Source of the DNA: Pseudonocardia petroleophila
GTDB taxonomy: Bacteria; Actinomycetota; Actinomycetes; Mycobacteriales; Pseudonocardiaceae
DNA: 64,000 bases
Direction: 5' to 3'
NCBI RefSeq assembly: GCF_014235185.1
Contig: NZ_CP060131.1
Span: forward strand, 255,501-319,500
Within the stretch, counting starts at the first letter, position 1. Every line of letters begins with the position of its first letter. Shown here piece by piece: positions 43,470 to 53,109 of the stretch. A model generated the notes under the pieces. The model saw only the letters and a list, made by a program, of their open reading frames with translations. It had not been told where the DNA came from and did not search any database. Position numbers and translations under genes: made by a program.

Positions 43470-43815
43470 GAGACCTCCGCCGCCCCGCGTCGGTGTCGTA
43501 CGTGCGCCGGAGCGGTCACGAGCAGTGCGGTCGCGGGTAGCCGGACTCGACGCGACCCGCCGACGATGCGGCCACCACAACAGGAGCCGATCACGAACCC
43601 GCACGGACTACCGCCGGACGGCGCCGCGCGACCGTGTCGGGCGAGGCTCGATCCGGGCCGGTACACCTGCTGGACACCCGCCCGCAGGCTCCGCAGTGAC
43701 GACCGCCGGGCTCCTGCGCCAGCCCGGTCGGGCCGAGGAGACCGAGCCGGCCGAACGCACTCGCCCCCGGCCGGGAACGCCGCCTACGGCGGCCCGCTGG
43801 TCGCGTCGGAACCAC
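43470..43815. other. Gap without a recognisable gene
   Basis: These 346 bases after the PBP gene show no frame with ribosome site and protein-like composition on either strand and no hairpin of note. It is probably non-functional spacer or decayed sequence, given the fragments that follow. Confidence 0.4.
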
Positions 43816-44224
43816 TCACGGGCTCCTCCTCGACGTGCCCTCGAGCTCATGGCGCCCGTACGCGATCAGGGCGCTCCCGACGTTGCCGATCAGCATGCCC
43901 GCCGAGCCGACGATGAACAGCCACACGGCGGTGAGCTGCAGAAGGCCGTCGTAGAGAAACAGGATGCTGCCCACGAAGAACGCCGTACACGTAGGCCTCG
44001 GTCTCGTACTCCTCGTACATGTCGTACTGCACGGGCGGGACCCCCTCCTCCTCGGCGAAGCGGAGGTACTGCCCTACCGTGCCTACCACCCGGACGACCT
44101 GTCCTTGCACGACATCGGTCGGCGCGGCCGTCTGCACGAGCAGGCTGTCCTCCCCGTACTCCTGCCCGGCCAGCTCGAAGCTGGTCGGGTCGAGGACGTC
44201 GGTCACCTCCGCGCTGACGGAGGA
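43816..44224 (-). pseudogene. Fragments of a small conserved protein and a YrhK-like membrane protein
   Basis: Reading leftwards from 44224, about 80 codons give SVSAEVTDVLDPTSFELAGQ and QVVRVVGTVGQYLRFAEEE, which look like an OB-fold-type domain without a start. At about 43985 the frame shifts and continues as FFVGSILFLYDGLLQLTAVWLFIVGSAGMLIG to a TGA at 43816-43818, which resembles a YrhK-domain helix pair. There is no intact start or frame. One fused ancestor or two genes are both possible. Confidence 0.6.
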
Positions 44225-44227
44225 TCG

Positions 44228-44408
44228 GTGATGGTCCGCAATGCGCAGTTCGCCTGGTCCGACCCCGTGCCGGGCGGTGTCGTCTACCCGGTCGGATCCG
44301 ACGCCGCCCTGCAGGTCACGATCATCAACGAGGAGTCCGCCGGGCTCGACGACGGCGACCGGCTCGTGGCGGTGTCCAGCCCGGTGGCCGGCGACGGTCG
44401 GATCCCGC
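44228..44408 (+). pseudogene. N-terminal-half fragment of a PCu(A)C-like copper chaperone
   Basis: About 60 codons read VMVRNAQFAWSDP, YPVGSDAALQVTIINEESAGLDDGDRLVAVSSPVAGDG, the usual first half of a PCu(A)C domain. It stops abruptly where a P-type ATPase frame begins (KTGTLT at 44409). The signal peptide is also missing. The window starts with the C-terminal half of such a protein. Confidence 0.6.
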
Positions 44409-45831
44409 AAGACCGGCACGCTGACGGCGGGCCGGCCGGTCGTGGTGGAGGTCGCCACCGCGCCCCGGGTGGCGGTCGGACGACGTGCTGGCCCTGGCCG
44501 CGTCGGCCGACCAGCTCTCCCCGCACGTGCTGGCCGGGGCGGTCGTGGCGGCGGCCCGGGCCCGGGGCCTGCCGCTGACGATGCCCGGGGAGGTCGCCGA
44601 GCACCCCGGCCGGGGCGTCCGCGCGCAGGTCGACGGGCGGACCGTGGAGGTCGGGAGGCGCCCGGGACCGGCCCCGGAGGCCGGCTGGGCCCGCACGGTG
44701 CTGGGCCGCGCGGTGCTCGACGGCACCGCCGTCTCCTGGGTCACCGTCGACGGCGACGTCGCCGGGGCCGTCCTGCTGCGCGACCCGCTGCGCCGCGACG
44801 CCCCGCGCACCCTGCGCCGGCTGCGGGCCGCCGGGTTCCGCAGGCTCGTGCTGCTCACCGGGGACCGTGCCGAGCCGGCCCGCGAGATCGGCACCGTGCT
44901 CGGGCTCGACGACGTCCGCGCCGGGCAGTCCCCCGCCGACAAGGTCGCCGCGGTGCGCGCCGAGGGCGAGCGGGACGTCACCGTCATGGTCTGTGACGGC
45001 GTCAACGACGCCCCCGCCCTGGCCGCCGCGACCGTCGGCGTGGCGATGGGCGCGCGGGGTGCGACCGCGTCGTCCGAGGCGGCCGACGTCGTCCTCACCG
45101 TCGACCGCCTCGACCATCTCGCCGACGCCATGGAGATCGCCCGGCGGGCGCGCCGGATCGCGGTCCAGAGCGCCGCGGTCGGGATGGGACTCTCGCTCGT
45201 GGCGATGGGGTTCGCCGCGGCCGGTGTGCTCCCACCGGCGGCGGGGGCGCTGCTGCAGGAGGGCATCGACGTCGCGGTGATCCTCAACGCGCTGCGGGCG
45301 CTCGGCCCCGGACACGGCACGACCCACCCGCTGGCGCCGGGAACCGAGCGGCTGCTGCACCGCTTCTCCGCCGAGCACGGCACCCTGTCCGCCGCGCTGC
45401 CCCTGCTGCGGGCCGCGGCGAGCCGGCTGGTCACCGACCCGGGACCGGACGCGCTCCACGCCGTCCGCCGCGCCCACGCCGTGCTCGTCGCGGAGATCCT
45501 GCCCCACGAGCGGGCCGAGGAGACCGAGCTCTACCCCGCCCTCGCCGCGCCGCTGGGGCCCGAGGCCACCGCCCCGATGAGCCGCGCCCACGCCGAGATC
45601 GAGCGCCTCGCCGCGCGCCACGGGACCCACCTGGCCCTCGCCGGCGACGCGGCCCGGCCCGACGGCGCCCGCCCCGACGGCGCCCGGCCCGACGGCGTGC
45701 TGCCCTACGACCGGCTCGAGGACGTCCTGGCCATCCTGTACGGCCTGCACACCGTGCTGCGGCTGCACTTCGCCCAGGAGGAGCAGAACTACTTCACCCT
45801 GGCCGCGACGGCGCCCGGCGAGATCGGCTGA
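44409..45831 (+). pseudogene. 3' half of a heavy-metal P-type ATPase with hemerythrin-like C-terminus
   Basis: It opens at KTGTLTAGRPVVVEV, immediately after the phosphorylated Asp of the DKTGT motif, so all N-terminal helices and the aspartate are gone. A frameshift at about 44466 precedes SDDVLALAASADQLSPHVLAGAVV. Then LLTGDR, VCDGVNDAPALAAATVGVAMG and the last helices are intact. After them comes a ~160-residue hemerythrin-like domain (HRFSAEHGTLSAALP, ILPHERAEETELYPAL, LHTVLRLHFAQEEQNYF) holding a small GARPD repeat. It cannot work as a pump; a hemerythrin product from an internal start is conceivable. Confidence 0.8.
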
Positions 45832-45942
45832 CCGACCGTTCCGTCCGCCCGGTGACGGAGCCGCGCGCGTGGCTCACCCGATGGGAGGGACGACGTGCAC
45901 CAGGATCGGGGTGCGGGCGGCGGCGCCCAGAGGTGGGTCCCG

Positions 45943-45978
45943 TCCGGGGGAGGAATGAACTCCGGGGGAGGAATGAAC
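45943..45978 (+). repeat. Tandem duplication of ribosome site plus start codon
   Basis: The 18-base unit TCCGGGGGAGGAATGAAC occurs twice without a gap, so the MprF-like gene has two in-frame ATGs, each with its own GGGGGAGG. Confidence 0.9.
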
Positions 45979-48579
45979 ACGGTGCGTGACGACAGGACGG
46001 CGGTCGCGACGGGGGCGGCCGTGGATCGGGTGCTCCCCCGCGCCGGGCGGCGGATCCGGCGGGCCGCGTCCGCGCGTCCGGTGACGGTCGCGTTGCTGGT
46101 CGCGCTGTGGACGGTCGGGGTGGTGAGCGGATCGATCCTGGCCGGGCCGGCGCCGAACCTGCTCGCGGGTGCCGGGATCGGGCTCGCCCCGGTGGCGGCC
46201 GGTCGCTGGTGGGTGGTGGCCACGGCACCGTTCCTGGCTCCGGACCCGGTGGATTACCTGTGGTCGTCGGTCGAGGTGGCCGTGCTGGTAGGGCTGGCCG
46301 AGCGGGTGCTGGGCTCGGCCCGGGTGGCGGCGCTGGCGGCGGTGGTCCAGGTGGCGGGCGGCCTGCTGGGTCTGGCGCTGGTGGCGGGGATCGGGATGCT
46401 CGGGGGGCGCTGGGCCGCGCAGCTGGAGGGCGCGGTCGCGGTGGGGCCGACACCGTTGGCGCTGGGCTGCGCGCTCGCCGCGACGGCGATGCTGCCGGCG
46501 CTGTGGCGTCGCAGGCTGCGGCTGCTGCTGCTCGTGGTGCTGGCAATGCTGGTGCTGTACTCGGGCCTGCTGTCGGACGTGCTGCGACTGTCCGCGGGGG
46601 TGGTCGGGCTGGTCGTCGGTGCGATGTGGGCGGCGCGGCGGCGCGCCGCGGCGGCGGCCGGGGACCGGGGCCGGGGCGCGGGGCGGCCGGCGGCGCCGTC
46701 GCGGCGGGAGTCGCGGGTGCTGGTGGCACTGGTCGTGGCCGCGTCGGCGATCGGGCCGTTGCTGGCGGTGCTGGCCGAGACGCGGGTGGGGCCGCTGTCG
46801 GTGCTGCGGTACGTCTTCGCCTCTCCGCCACCGGACGTGGCGACGGTCGACCAGCTGTGCGGCGACCCGACAGCGGTCGTGGAGTGCGCGCAGCTGCGCG
46901 GCCGGTTGCGGCTGTCGGGCGTCGGACCGGCCGTGATGTCGGTGATGCCGGTCCTGCTGCTGCTGGTGGCGGCGGAGGGGCTGCGCCGCGGGCGGCGCGC
47001 GGCGTGGATCGCGGCGCTGGGCCTGAACCTGGGCCTGGCCGCACTGGGCCTGCTCCTGGCCGCGGACACCGCGGCGACACCGGTCGAGCAGCGGGTGGTG
47101 CTGGGCCCGGGGACGCACCTGCACAGCTGGGTGGAGCTGGGGTTGCCCGCCGTCCAGCCCCTGCTGGTGGCCGTGCTGCTGGTGGTCGCGCGGTCGCGGT
47201 TCGGGGTGCGGGCAGCACCGGGGACCTACCGGCGGTGGGTGGGGCGGATCGGGGTCGCCGCGGTCGTGACCGCGGCCGGGTACGTCGGCGGGAGCCTGCT
47301 GGTGGCGGGGGACTACGTGCCGCCGCCGTCGCTGCCCGACCTGCTCGTCGACCTGCCCACGCGCTACCTGCCGCCGGGGTACCTGGGTGAGCTGGAGCCG
47401 GCGTTCCTGCCCCGGGGTGCGGTGGCGACGCTGCTGTTCGAGTGGACGGGCACGGTGTTCTGGGCCGTCGTGCTGGCGGCCGGGCTGGCGACCTTCGCGC
47501 GGGAGGCCCCGCCGCACGAGCGCGGTGACCTCGACCGGTTGCGCGCGCTGTTGGCCGGCACGTCGGGCTCGTCGCTGGCGCACATGACGACCTGGCCGGG
47601 GCAGTCCTACCTGTTCGTCGACGACGGGGCCGGTCGCGACGCCGCCGCAGTGGCGTTCCGGGTGCTCGGCGGGGTGGCGCTGACGACGGGCGGCCCGGTC
47701 GGGGAGCCGCGCCGGCATCCCGCCGCGGTCGCGGCGTTCGCCGAGGAGTGCGCGCGGCAGGGCTGGACGCCGTGCCTCTACAGCGTCGACGAGACGGTCG
47801 CGACGGCCGCGCGCGGGCTGGGCTGGAGCGCTGTGCAGGTGGCCGAGGAGACGGTGGTGCCGCTGGCCGGGCTGGTGTTCACCGGGAAGAGATGGCAGGA
47901 CGTGCGGACCGCGCTGAACAAGGCCGGCCGGGCCGGGATCACCGCGCGGTGGCTGGCGTGGTCCGACGCGCCGCGCTGGATGACCGAGCAGGTGCGGGCC
48001 GTCTCCGAGGAGTGGGTGGCCGACCGGGGGCTGCCGGAGATGGGGTTCACCCTCGGCGGGCTCGACGAGCTGGCCGACCCTGCGGTGCGGCTCATGCTGG
48101 CGGTCGACGGCGACCGCACCGTGCACGGCGTGACGAGCTGGATGCCGGTGCACCGCGACGGGGCGCTGGTCGGGTGGACACTGGACTTCATGCGCCGCCG
48201 GTCCGAGCGAGGTGGGACGGTGGGGTTCCGCGGGGTGATGGAGTTCCTCATCGCGTCGACGGCGCTGCGCGCGCAGGCCGACGGGGTGGAGTTCCTGTCG
48301 CTGTCCGGGGCGCCGCTGGCCCGCCTGGACCGCGGTGCGCAGGTGGACGCGCTGCAGCGGCTGCTCGACGTGGCCGGCCGGTCGCTGGAGCCTGTGTACG
48401 GGTTCCGGTCGCTGCTGGCGTTCAAGGCCAAGTTCTCCCCGCGCTACCGGCCGCTGTTCATGGCCTACCCCGACCCGGCCGCGCTGCCCGCGATCGGCGC
48501 CGCGATCGGGCGGGCGTACCTGCCCGACGCGGGCCCACGCCAGCTCGCCCGGCTGCTGCGCCACGTGGTCGCGCGGTGA
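45955..48579 (+). CDS. MprF-like aminoacyl-phosphatidylglycerol synthase
   Basis: 874 residues from the first of two duplicated starts (868 from ATG 45973). About eleven or twelve hydrophobic helices span ~45-520, followed by a cytoplasmic DUF2156 catalytic domain (~545-870) with TSGSSLAHMTTWPGQSYLFVDDG, FTGKRWQDVRTALNKAGRAGI, GFTLGGLDEL, and LSLSGAPLARL. The family transfers an amino acid from aminoacyl-tRNA to phosphatidylglycerol, changing surface charge. The next gene starts with GTGA overlap and encodes an esterase-like protein, a pairing also known from Corynebacterium. Confidence 0.8.
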   Translation: MNSGGGMNTVRDDRTAVATGAAVDRVLPRAGRRIRRAASARPVTVALLVALWTVGVVSGSILAGPAPNLLAGAGIGLAPVAAGRWWVVATAPFLAPDPVDYLWSSVEVAVLVGLAERVLGSARVAALAAVVQVAGGLLGLALVAGIGMLGGRWAAQLEGAVAVGPTPLALGCALAATAMLPALWRRRLRLLLLVVLAMLVLYSGLLSDVLRLSAGVVGLVVGAMWAARRRAAAAAGDRGRGAGRPAAPSRRESRVLVALVVAASAIGPLLAVLAETRVGPLSVLRYVFASPPPDVATVDQLCGDPTAVVECAQLRGRLRLSGVGPAVMSVMPVLLLLVAAEGLRRGRRAAWIAALGLNLGLAALGLLLAADTAATPVEQRVVLGPGTHLHSWVELGLPAVQPLLVAVLLVVARSRFGVRAAPGTYRRWVGRIGVAAVVTAAGYVGGSLLVAGDYVPPPSLPDLLVDLPTRYLPPGYLGELEPAFLPRGAVATLLFEWTGTVFWAVVLAAGLATFAREAPPHERGDLDRLRALLAGTSGSSLAHMTTWPGQSYLFVDDGAGRDAAAVAFRVLGGVALTTGGPVGEPRRHPAAVAAFAEECARQGWTPCLYSVDETVATAARGLGWSAVQVAEETVVPLAGLVFTGKRWQDVRTALNKAGRAGITARWLAWSDAPRWMTEQVRAVSEEWVADRGLPEMGFTLGGLDELADPAVRLMLAVDGDRTVHGVTSWMPVHRDGALVGWTLDFMRRRSERGGTVGFRGVMEFLIASTALRAQADGVEFLSLSGAPLARLDRGAQVDALQRLLDVAGRSLEPVYGFRSLLAFKAKFSPRYRPLFMAYPDPAALPAIGAAIGRAYLPDAGPRQLARLLRHVVAR

Positions 48580-49886
48580 ACGTCGCGCGGGTGCTGGACG
48601 CCTCGCTGCTCGACGGACCGCTGCCCTGGGTGCTCACCGTCGCGGGTGCGCTCGGTGCGGCGTGGCTGCTCGCCGGCCGCGGGCGGGCGTGGTGGCTGCG
48701 CCGCGTCCCGCTGGCCCTGGGGATCGGGGCCGTGGTCGCCGTACTGGTGACGGTGGTGGTCGACCTGGTGTGGCGGCCGTTCCCGGACCCGCTGCCGGTC
48801 TCCGCGGTGGTCGCGGTCGGGGTGGTCGCGGCAGCGGTCGGGCTGGCGGTGCTCGGCGGGCGGCGCCGCGGGGTGCGGGGCCGCGCCGGGTCGGTGGTCG
48901 CGCTGGTCGCGGTGGTGCTGCTGGCCGCGCAGTCGCTGAACGGGGTGTACCGGGAGTACCCGACGCTTCGCACGGTGCTGGGCCTGCCGCCGGTGGACCA
49001 GGTGCCCTTCACCGACGTGGCGCTGCGCGTGCCGCTGATGCCGGCGAAGCCCGGGCGGCCGCTGGACCGGGCGTGGACCGCACCCGCGGACCTCCCGCCG
49101 GGCGGGGTGGTGACCGAGGTCGACATCCCCGGCCCGGCGTCGGGGTTCGTGGCCCGCCCGGCGATGCTGTACCTGCCTCCGGCCTACCTGACCAGCCCGC
49201 GCGCGGAGCTGCCGGTGCTGGTGCTGATGGCCGGGCAACCGGGTGGGCCCCGGGACTGGCTCGACGGCGGGATGCTCGCCGCGCGGCTGGACCGCTACGC
49301 CGCGGCGCACGCCGGGCTCGCGCCGGTGATCGTCGTGGTCGACGACCTCGGCGCCCCGCTGGCCGACCCGCTGTGCGTCGACTCCCCGCTGGGCAACGTG
49401 GCCACCTACCTGACCGTCGACGTCCCGGCGTGGGTCCGGTCGACCCTGCAGGTGGTCGACGACCCGCGGGTCTGGGCGGTCGGCGGGTTGTCCAGCGGCG
49501 GCACCTGCTCGCTGCAGATGGCGGTGAACCACCCGGAGGTCTACCCGACGTTCGTCGACATCTCGGGCGAGTCCGAGCCGACACTCGGGGACCGGGCCCG
49601 GACCGTCGCCACCGTGTTCGGCGGCGACGAGGCCGCGTTCGCCGCGGTGAACCCGCTCGACGTCATGGCGACCCGGCGGTTCCCCGGCACGGCCGGCTTC
49701 CTCGTCGGCGGCGCGCAGGACCCCGTCTACCTCCCGCAGGCCCGGCAGGTGCTCGCAGCCTGCCAGGCGGCCGGGATGGACGTCCGGCTGCTGGTCCTGC
49801 CCGGCGGGCACACGTTCGAGGTCTGGGGGCCCGGCCTGGAGGCCGCGCTGCCGTGGCTGGGTACCCGCCTCGGGATCACCGGGTGA
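48576..49886 (+). CDS. Membrane-anchored esterase of the MprF operon
   Basis: 436 residues. Three or four hydrophobic segments lie in the first ~125 residues, and an alpha/beta-hydrolase domain of the esterase D/antigen 85 type starts near 170. The nucleophile elbow GLSSG has Ser 306, and a likely catalytic His is in LPGGHTFEVWGPG. The domain should face outside. The GTG at 48576 overlaps the MprF-like stop (GTGA). Because of this coupling it may hydrolyse aminoacylated lipids made by its partner, as proposed for similar gene pairs; the substrate is inferred. Confidence 0.75.
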   Translation: MNVARVLDASLLDGPLPWVLTVAGALGAAWLLAGRGRAWWLRRVPLALGIGAVVAVLVTVVVDLVWRPFPDPLPVSAVVAVGVVAAAVGLAVLGGRRRGVRGRAGSVVALVAVVLLAAQSLNGVYREYPTLRTVLGLPPVDQVPFTDVALRVPLMPAKPGRPLDRAWTAPADLPPGGVVTEVDIPGPASGFVARPAMLYLPPAYLTSPRAELPVLVLMAGQPGGPRDWLDGGMLAARLDRYAAAHAGLAPVIVVVDDLGAPLADPLCVDSPLGNVATYLTVDVPAWVRSTLQVVDDPRVWAVGGLSSGGTCSLQMAVNHPEVYPTFVDISGESEPTLGDRARTVATVFGGDEAAFAAVNPLDVMATRRFPGTAGFLVGGAQDPVYLPQARQVLAACQAAGMDVRLLVLPGGHTFEVWGPGLEAALPWLGTRLGITG

Positions 49887-49949
49887 CGCATCGCAATGGG
49901 GTCGTTGTGCCCTTCCGACGACCGGCAGGCGGGCTCCAGGGTGGGACCG

Positions 49950-52613
49950 GTGAGCGTGGTCCCGGAGCGCAGTACCGATCGGGTCCGGGACATCCCGGTC
50001 CGCGAGGCCGCGTCCCGCACCGCGGACGACGTGCTCGCGGCCCTCGGGTCCGGACCGGCCGGCCTGGCCCCCGCGGACGTGGCCGCGCGCCGGGCCGCCG
50101 TCGGGCCCAACACGGTGCGCGTCCGCCGGGCGCGGGCGCTCGCGGTGCTGGCCCGGCAGCTGCGCAGCGCCCTGCTCGTCCTGCTGCTGGGCACCGCCGT
50201 CGTCTCGTTCGCCGTGGGTGAGCGGATCAACGCGGTGGTCATCGGCGTGATACTGGCCGCCGGCGTGGGTATCGGCTTCGCCAACGAGTACCGGGCCGAG
50301 CGCACGGCCGAGGCGTTGCACCGCTCGATCCGGCACAGGGCGAGGGTGGTCCGGGACGGATCATCCGCCGACGTCGACGTCGCGGACCTGGTGCCCGGTG
50401 ACGTCGTCCGGCTGGTCATGGGCGCGGTGGTGCCCGCCGACCTGCGGCTGCTCGAGTCGCGCGGCCTGGAGTGCGACGAGGCCGTACTCACCGGGGAGAC
50501 CGTCGCCGTCCGGAAGTCCGCCGTACCGACGGCGCCCGGGACGGCGTCGGCCGAACTGGCCTCGTGCGCGTTCATGGGAACGGTGGTCGGCGCCGGAGCC
50601 GGCACGGGCGTGGTCGTGACCACCGGGAAGCGCACCGAGTTCGGCCGGATCGCGCTCGGGCTGGCCGAGCGCGAGCCGGAGACGGCGTTCCAGGCCGGCC
50701 TGCGCCGGTTCTCGCTGCTGTTGCTGCGGGTGGCCGGCGTGCTGATGGTGATCGTCCTGGCGATCAACGTCATGCTCAACCGGCCGCTGCTGGATGCCGT
50801 GCTGTTCTCCCTGGCCATCGGGGTCGGGATCACCCCGCAGCTGCTGCCGGCCGTGGTGAGCACCGGGCTGTCGGTCGGGTCGCGGCGGCTCGCGGCGCGC
50901 AAGGTGCTCGTCAAGCGGCTGGTCTGCATCGAGGACCTCGGCGACATGGACGTGCTGGTCACCGACAAGACCGGCACCCTCACCGAGGGGCGGATCACGT
51001 TCAGCGCGTCACTGGACCCGTCGGGACACCCGGACCCGGCCGTGCTGGCGCTGGGCCTGCTCGCCACCGAGACCGACGGCTCGGTCGGGTCGAACGCCAT
51101 GGACGCGGCACTGCAGGCCGTCGCGCCGGCCGGGGACCGCCCGCGGCCGGTGGCGTCGGTCCCCTTCGACCACGAGCGGCGGATGACGTCGGTCCTCGTC
51201 GACGCGGACGGCGTGCGGATGCTGGTCGTCAAGGGCGCCCCGGAGTCCGTCCTGGCCCGCTGCCGGGACCTGCCGCCGGGCGCAGAGCAGGCGCTCGACG
51301 CGCAGTTCTCCCGCGGGGCGCGGGTCGTGGCCGTGGCCTGGCGCCCGATGCCCGGCCACCAGCGGGTGACCGCGGCCGACGAGCGCGATCTCGACCTGGC
51401 CGGGTTCCTCGCCTTCCTCGATTCGCCGAAGGCGGACGCCGCGCAGGCCCTGGCCACGCTCGCCGCCCTCGGGATCGCGGTGAAGGTCGCCACGGGCGAC
51501 AACCCGCTGGTCGCGCGGCGGGTGTGCGCCGAGCTCGGCCTGGGCTCCGCCCGCGCGCTCACCGGTGCCGATCTCGACACGCTCGACGACGCGGCCCTGC
51601 GGGCCGCGATGCGGGAGGTGACGGTCTTCGCGCGGGTCTCGCCCGAGCACAAGGCGCGCCTGGTCCGGCTGATGCGCGCCGACGGGCACGCCGTCGGCTT
51701 CCTGGGCGACGGGGTCAACGACGCGCTCGCCCTGCACGCCGCGGACGTCGGCCTCTCGGTGGACACCGCGGCCGACGTGGCCAAGGACGCGGCCGACGTC
51801 CTGCTGCTGGAGAAGGACCTCGGCGTGCTCGCCGACGGGGTGGCCGAGGGGCGGCGGATCTTCGCCAACACCATCAAGTACGTGCTGATGGGCACGTCGA
51901 GCAACTTCGGCAACATGTTCAGCGCCGCCGCGGCGTCGGCCGTGCTGCCGTTCCTGCCGATGCTGCCCTCGCAGATCCTGCTCAACAACCTGCTCTACGA
52001 CGCCGGGCAGCTCACCATCCCGACCGACCGCGTCGACGCCGAGCAGCTGCTCCGGCCCTCGCACTGGGACATGCGCATGATCCGGCGCTTCATGCTGATG
52101 TTCGGCCCGGTCAGCTCGCTGTTCGACTTCCTCACCTTCGGGATCCTGCTCGGGTTCTTCACCGCCGGGCCGGAGCTCTTCCGGTCGGGCTGGTTCGTGG
52201 AGTCGCTCGCCACGCAGACCCTCGTGATCGTCGCCATCCGGACGCGGCGGGTTCCGTTCTTCCGCAGCAGACCCAGCGGTCCGTTGCTGGCCTCGGCGAT
52301 CGCGGTGGTCGCGGTGGCCGCCGCGGTGCCCTACAGCCCGCTCGCCGGGCTGCTCGGCTTCACGGCGCTGCCCGCGGGCCTGCTGGCCACCATCGTCGGC
52401 CTGGTGCTGCTCTACCTGGTGCTGATCGAGGTCGTCAAGAAGGCCTTCTACGCCGAGATCGTCGAACCGACGCACCCGGTGCCGCAGCGGGGCCGGCCGC
52501 ACCGCGTCGCCCGACGGCTGAGCCGCTTCACCCATGGCGGGCCGGCGCGGTCCCGGCGGGCCGCGGACCGTCGACCGGTGGGTGGTGGACCACCCGCGGG
52601 GCGGAGCCGATGA
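49950..52613 (+). CDS. P-type ATPase, Mg2+-transporting (MgtA/P3B) type
   Basis: 887 residues. Phosphorylation motif DKTGTLTEG with Asp 339, VLTGETVAVRK (TGE loop), hinge GFLGDGVNDALALHAADVGLSVD and ten helices. FSLAIGVGITPQLLPAVVSTGLSVGSRRLA and SSNFGNMFSAAAASAVLPFLPMLPSQILLNNLLYD are typical of bacterial MgtA/MgtB. It should import Mg2+ across the membrane. The start is uncertain: GTG 49950 has AGGGTGGGA upstream, with GTG 49941 and ATG 49896 as alternatives. A half-site CGCAATG lies at 49892-49898. The C-terminus ends in an Arg-rich tail. Confidence 0.85.
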   Translation: MSVVPERSTDRVRDIPVREAASRTADDVLAALGSGPAGLAPADVAARRAAVGPNTVRVRRARALAVLARQLRSALLVLLLGTAVVSFAVGERINAVVIGVILAAGVGIGFANEYRAERTAEALHRSIRHRARVVRDGSSADVDVADLVPGDVVRLVMGAVVPADLRLLESRGLECDEAVLTGETVAVRKSAVPTAPGTASAELASCAFMGTVVGAGAGTGVVVTTGKRTEFGRIALGLAEREPETAFQAGLRRFSLLLLRVAGVLMVIVLAINVMLNRPLLDAVLFSLAIGVGITPQLLPAVVSTGLSVGSRRLAARKVLVKRLVCIEDLGDMDVLVTDKTGTLTEGRITFSASLDPSGHPDPAVLALGLLATETDGSVGSNAMDAALQAVAPAGDRPRPVASVPFDHERRMTSVLVDADGVRMLVVKGAPESVLARCRDLPPGAEQALDAQFSRGARVVAVAWRPMPGHQRVTAADERDLDLAGFLAFLDSPKADAAQALATLAALGIAVKVATGDNPLVARRVCAELGLGSARALTGADLDTLDDAALRAAMREVTVFARVSPEHKARLVRLMRADGHAVGFLGDGVNDALALHAADVGLSVDTAADVAKDAADVLLLEKDLGVLADGVAEGRRIFANTIKYVLMGTSSNFGNMFSAAAASAVLPFLPMLPSQILLNNLLYDAGQLTIPTDRVDAEQLLRPSHWDMRMIRRFMLMFGPVSSLFDFLTFGILLGFFTAGPELFRSGWFVESLATQTLVIVAIRTRRVPFFRSRPSGPLLASAIAVVAVAAAVPYSPLAGLLGFTALPAGLLATIVGLVLLYLVLIEVVKKAFYAEIVEPTHPVPQRGRPHRVARRLSRFTHGGPARSRRAADRRPVGGGPPAGRSR

Positions 52614-52703
52614 GAACGGCGACGCGCAGCTCACCACGCTCGACGGGCGGTCGGTCGACGCCGCGGTGCTCCAGGCGGCATCGGGCCGGCGCGCTCGCGA
52701 GCC

Positions 52704-52961
52704 CTAACTGACGGGCACCAGCGGGGAGCCCTTCACGGCGGCCACGTCGCGCAGGGCACGGTCGAACGCGACGAACCGGACGGTGTCCCTGTCCGCGGCC
52801 CGCACGACCAGCACCGCGGCGGACGGCGAGCTCAGCTCGCCCATCCGGTGCCTGCGCCACACCGCCGCAGGCACGCCGACCCGCAGCGCGCGGGAGCCCG
52901 CCCACGCACGATCGAGCCCGGCCAGCACACCTCCGACCCACCGATGCGTCGGATCCGTCAC
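52704..52961 (-). CDS. Small hypothetical protein
   Basis: 85 residues, not recognised. GTG 52961 has GGAG eight bases upstream. The protein (THRWVGGVLAGLDRAWAGSRALRVG, SPSAAVLVVRAADRDTVRFVAFDRALRDVAAVKG) has balanced composition and a beta-alpha feel. It lies between the Mg ATPase and a broken nitroreductase, divergent from the latter. It may be a fragment of a larger gene, since the neighbourhood is full of fragments. Confidence 0.45.
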   Translation of the reverse strand: MTDPTHRWVGGVLAGLDRAWAGSRALRVGVPAAVWRRHRMGELSSPSAAVLVVRAADRDTVRFVAFDRALRDVAAVKGSPLVPVS

Positions 52962-53109
52962 ACCAGCGTCTCCGCGCCGTGCAGGACGTCCCGGGGGCGG
53001 CGGACCGCGGTCGTCGGGACCTCCGTCCCGGGAAGCACCCGCCGGTCGTAGCCCGCCACGGCGGCGATCGCCCCTGTACGGCCCGGATCCCGGGGCGGAC
53101 CGTGCCTGC

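Noticed and set aside
44485..45831. An intact hemerythrin-fused protein starting at an internal ATG/GTG near 44485
   Set aside because: The frame opens in the middle of a P-type ATPase nucleotide-binding domain without a ribosome site; truncation of a larger gene explains it better.
49892..49909. CGCAATGGGGTCGTTGTG before the Mg ATPase as an operator
   Set aside because: The half-sites are separated by 8 rather than 3 bases and the right arm is poor, so it was not counted among the sites.
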